Positions 15,870 to 17,500 of a stretch of DNA of 17,500 nucleotides are shown here, piece after piece. The notes beneath the pieces are model-generated. The model had not been told where the DNA came from. It saw only the letters and a program-made list of their open reading frames with translations, and did no database searches. This DNA comes from Theodoxus fluviatilis (lineage: Eukaryota > Mollusca > Gastropoda > Cycloneritida > Neritidae). The stretch spans positions 42,501 through 60,000 of the forward strand of contig JAWQFJ010001159.1 of NCBI GenBank assembly GCA_034096865.1. The letters run 5' to 3'. The translations under genes were made by a program, and so were the position numbers. The number at the start of each line of letters is the position of its first letter. Position 1 is the stretch's first letter.

Positions 15870-16385
15870 ATTTAGAGAGAGGAATGAATGGGTGTGGGAA
15901 TGAGAAAGAGTTGATGTGTTCGTCTAGTCAGGCTGTTTATTGGCGTGTACTGTGCAGAGAATGTGCTGCGTGAAGAGTGAGCAGTGTGAACCTGTAGGAA
16001 GAGAGAGGGATTGTATTGCCAGTGTGCGTGTTAACGCGAAGTTTTATAGCCAGTGTGAGAGTTTTGTGGGCCAGTGTGATGGTCAGGTGGTTGGCTGGTG
16101 CCTGATTTTGAAGTTGTTGTCTCTTCTTGTGTACTTCACCGCCAACACAGGTGAAGTTTTGTGTTCTGCCATTTTTGGGAAGAGACACATTAGTGCTCCT
16201 GTTTGGTGTTAATTGTAGTGGATTGAAGTTCGAGGTTTGAATTTCAGTCGTGTTATGCGATGGTTTTTGAGTTTAGTATAGACCACGTAACCTGGGGCCC
16301 CCTGTTGTTAGGGAGAGTTTGCGTTGTTTTTTCTTGATTATAGTATTGGTTGTGAAAAATGTCATATGATAACATTTTTCTCATT
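15870..16385 (+). other. 3' internal region of the element, no pol
   Basis: 516 bp between the Gag-like stop and the polypurine tract. The only notable frame runs from an ATG at 15961 to 16212 (83 codons, Cys-rich with a hydrophobic stretch LILKLLSLLVYF), with no recognised homology. No reverse transcriptase or integrase remnant could be read. Confidence 0.5.
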
Positions 16386-16397
16386 GAGGAAGGGAGG
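16386..16397 (+). other. Polypurine tract
   Basis: GAGGAAGGGAGG, twelve purines ending directly at the first base of the 3' LTR, is the standard site for priming plus-strand DNA synthesis. Its position fixes the LTR left edge and the orientation of the element. Confidence 0.92.
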
Positions 16398-17500
16398 TGT
16401 GGCGAGACAACGTTTTCCCCATCTTCTGTTTTATTAGTATTATTATCAGGTGTCTGCTGAGCCGTAGCCTTAGTGACTTTTTCCCTGCCCTGAGCCGGTG
16501 TTAGAAGAGAAATGACCCCTGTGTAAGGAAAATGACTTGGAAGTATTATGAGTTGTGTTCTCCACTGGTGATATCACGTCAACCAATCTATGACTTTGAG
16601 CTAGTCGAACTGATCAATCAGAGCGGAGTTAGACGAGCTGTGACAGGATTGGACCGAGTGGACAGTATGACGTCAGAGAGTGCATATAAGCCAGTGTTGT
16701 AGAGTGCTCAGGGCGTCCTTACATTTATTTTTAGAAGAGCAGAATCCACGAAGATGCGGGCGCCCTGCTTAGGATAGGTTTTTCCATGGCGGTGGCCATG
16801 TACTGAGAATGAGAGAGTGAAATGGTAGCGGAAAGAAGCCTCAGCCCGCCCGGAACTGACGAGGAGAAAACCCACTTGCCAGTGGGGTAATGAAGTTGGT
16901 GGACTGCCTGCCTGCCTGCCTGCCTGCCTGCTTGCCTGCTTGTCTGAAGCCAGACGGCCTGTCTCGCAGGAAAACCGACTCCTCTACAGAAACGACGAAG
17001 GAAGAACAAGTCCCCTCCATCTCTACGAACCAGAATTAGAACACCAGAGAGAATGACGAGTCGCCGTATTTTCATCGAAGTGGTGAATTTCCCGAGTCAC
17101 CGGCTGCAATGTCGCGTGCACTCTACCCCCTCTTCCCCTGTCTTACCCCCAGTGTAGCACGCACTAGGCGTGGGGGTTAAGCCCGTGCAACAACTGCTCT
17201 GCGTTTTCATCAAGAGGTCAGATAAGTACATTGGTTTTTACTTGGCTCAGTGGCAGACGTTATTTTCCATGTTTGTTTTTTCCTCCTTGCGAGTTTTGTC
17301 ATGAATACATAATTACTGTTTAACTATGCTTGCATTTGATGCATTTTGTGGCGCTTGCCGCCCATTCCCCTTTCTAGGGTGATTGCGGTTGAATAATTAA
17401 ACAATCCATTTGAATATTGATACTGGTTTGCCATTTCTTTAATATCAGACAGTTTACATCAGTAGTTTGGTTGAGGAAATGAAGGTGCGTGCATTGGTTC
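16398..17500 (+). repeat. 3' LTR, truncated by window end
   Basis: Collinear with 12359-13449 of the 5' LTR. By eye I count about 12 substitutions (mostly transitions) and one 12-bp difference, where the TGCC run near 16905 has six units instead of three. The CRE (16668-16675), TATA-like box (16683-16690) and ATTAAA (17396-17401) are retained. By extrapolation it should end near 17590. Confidence 0.95.

Larger units (their letters stand above)
12359..17500 (+). mobile_element. Non-autonomous LTR retrotransposon (3' end outside window)
   Basis: Two direct copies of a roughly 1.18-kb LTR flank a 2,858-bp internal region (13540-16397) holding a primer-binding-site-like tract, one Gag-like ORF and a polypurine tract that touches the 3' LTR. 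All landmarks agree on plus-strand orientation. No protease, reverse transcriptase, RNase H or integrase motif can be read in any frame, and there is no room for a pol gene, so replication would need enzymes from another element. The structure resembles what is called a TR-GAG element in plants. The 3' LTR should end about 90 bases past the window, so the target-site duplication cannot be checked. Confidence 0.9.

Noticed and set aside
15961..16212. 83-codon Cys-rich frame with a hydrophobic segment after the Gag-like gene
   Set aside because: Considered as an env or accessory remnant, but there is no homology, signal or conservation evidence.
1..17500. tRNA or rRNA genes
   Set aside because: Scanned for the T-loop GGTTCGAATCC-type box and A-box pairs; no cloverleaf-compatible combination was seen.

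Overview
The window looks like nuclear DNA from an animal, most likely a marine invertebrate such as a mollusc. It has long intergenic DNA, very long CT/GA/GT microsatellites, a decayed LINE, an LTR retrotransposon with metazoan-type Gag features, and a Toll-like receptor gene in one coding exon preceded by a good 3' splice site. The mollusc assignment is inference from overall character; no species marker was recognised.

Layout. Positions 1-1500 hold the tail of a probable old dispersed repeat on the minus strand (256-525, with a strong hairpin) and a small array of diverged CCATTGG-type repeats. Positions 1500-3000 are mostly microsatellite (CT, GT, GA, then a 326-bp CT/CTGT array). Positions 3090-4105, minus strand, hold a dead non-LTR retrotransposon (LINE) fragment: the 3' part of the reverse transcriptase ORF, broken by several frameshifts and with its active-site motif mutated. 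Positions 4100-6700 contain no gene I can support, only G-rich tracts and a second array of about 500 bp of CT/CTGT followed by GT. Positions 6700-8372 are the presumed 5' region of the receptor gene, with ETS-like sites, a perfect NRF1 palindrome, a TATA-like box and a splice acceptor.

The main host gene is 8382-10412 (+): a 676-residue Toll-like receptor with signal peptide, leucine-rich ectodomain, one C-terminal cysteine cluster, one membrane segment and a TIR domain reaching the C terminus. Its BB loop has Ala where most TLRs have Pro. Poly(A) signals and a diverged local duplication follow.

From 12359 to the window end is an LTR retrotransposon on the plus strand, inserted at the edge of a GTA/GCA trinucleotide array. 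It has a 5' LTR of 1,181 bp starting TGTG and ending CACA, a primer-binding-site-like tract, one 691-codon ORF, a polypurine tract and a 3' LTR that runs off the window. The ORF reads as an unusual Gag: a SAP-like N-terminus, a long charged coiled coil, two CCHC zinc knuckles, and a tail built of short tandem peptide repeats. I see no capsid, protease, reverse transcriptase, RNase H or integrase, so it looks non-autonomous and would depend on a related element for enzymes. The two LTRs differ by about 12 substitutions and one 12-bp repeat expansion over some 1,090 bp, so the insertion is fairly recent.

The receptor gene and the transposons are not evidently functionally linked. The window reads as one immune receptor gene in a repeat-rich neighbourhood.
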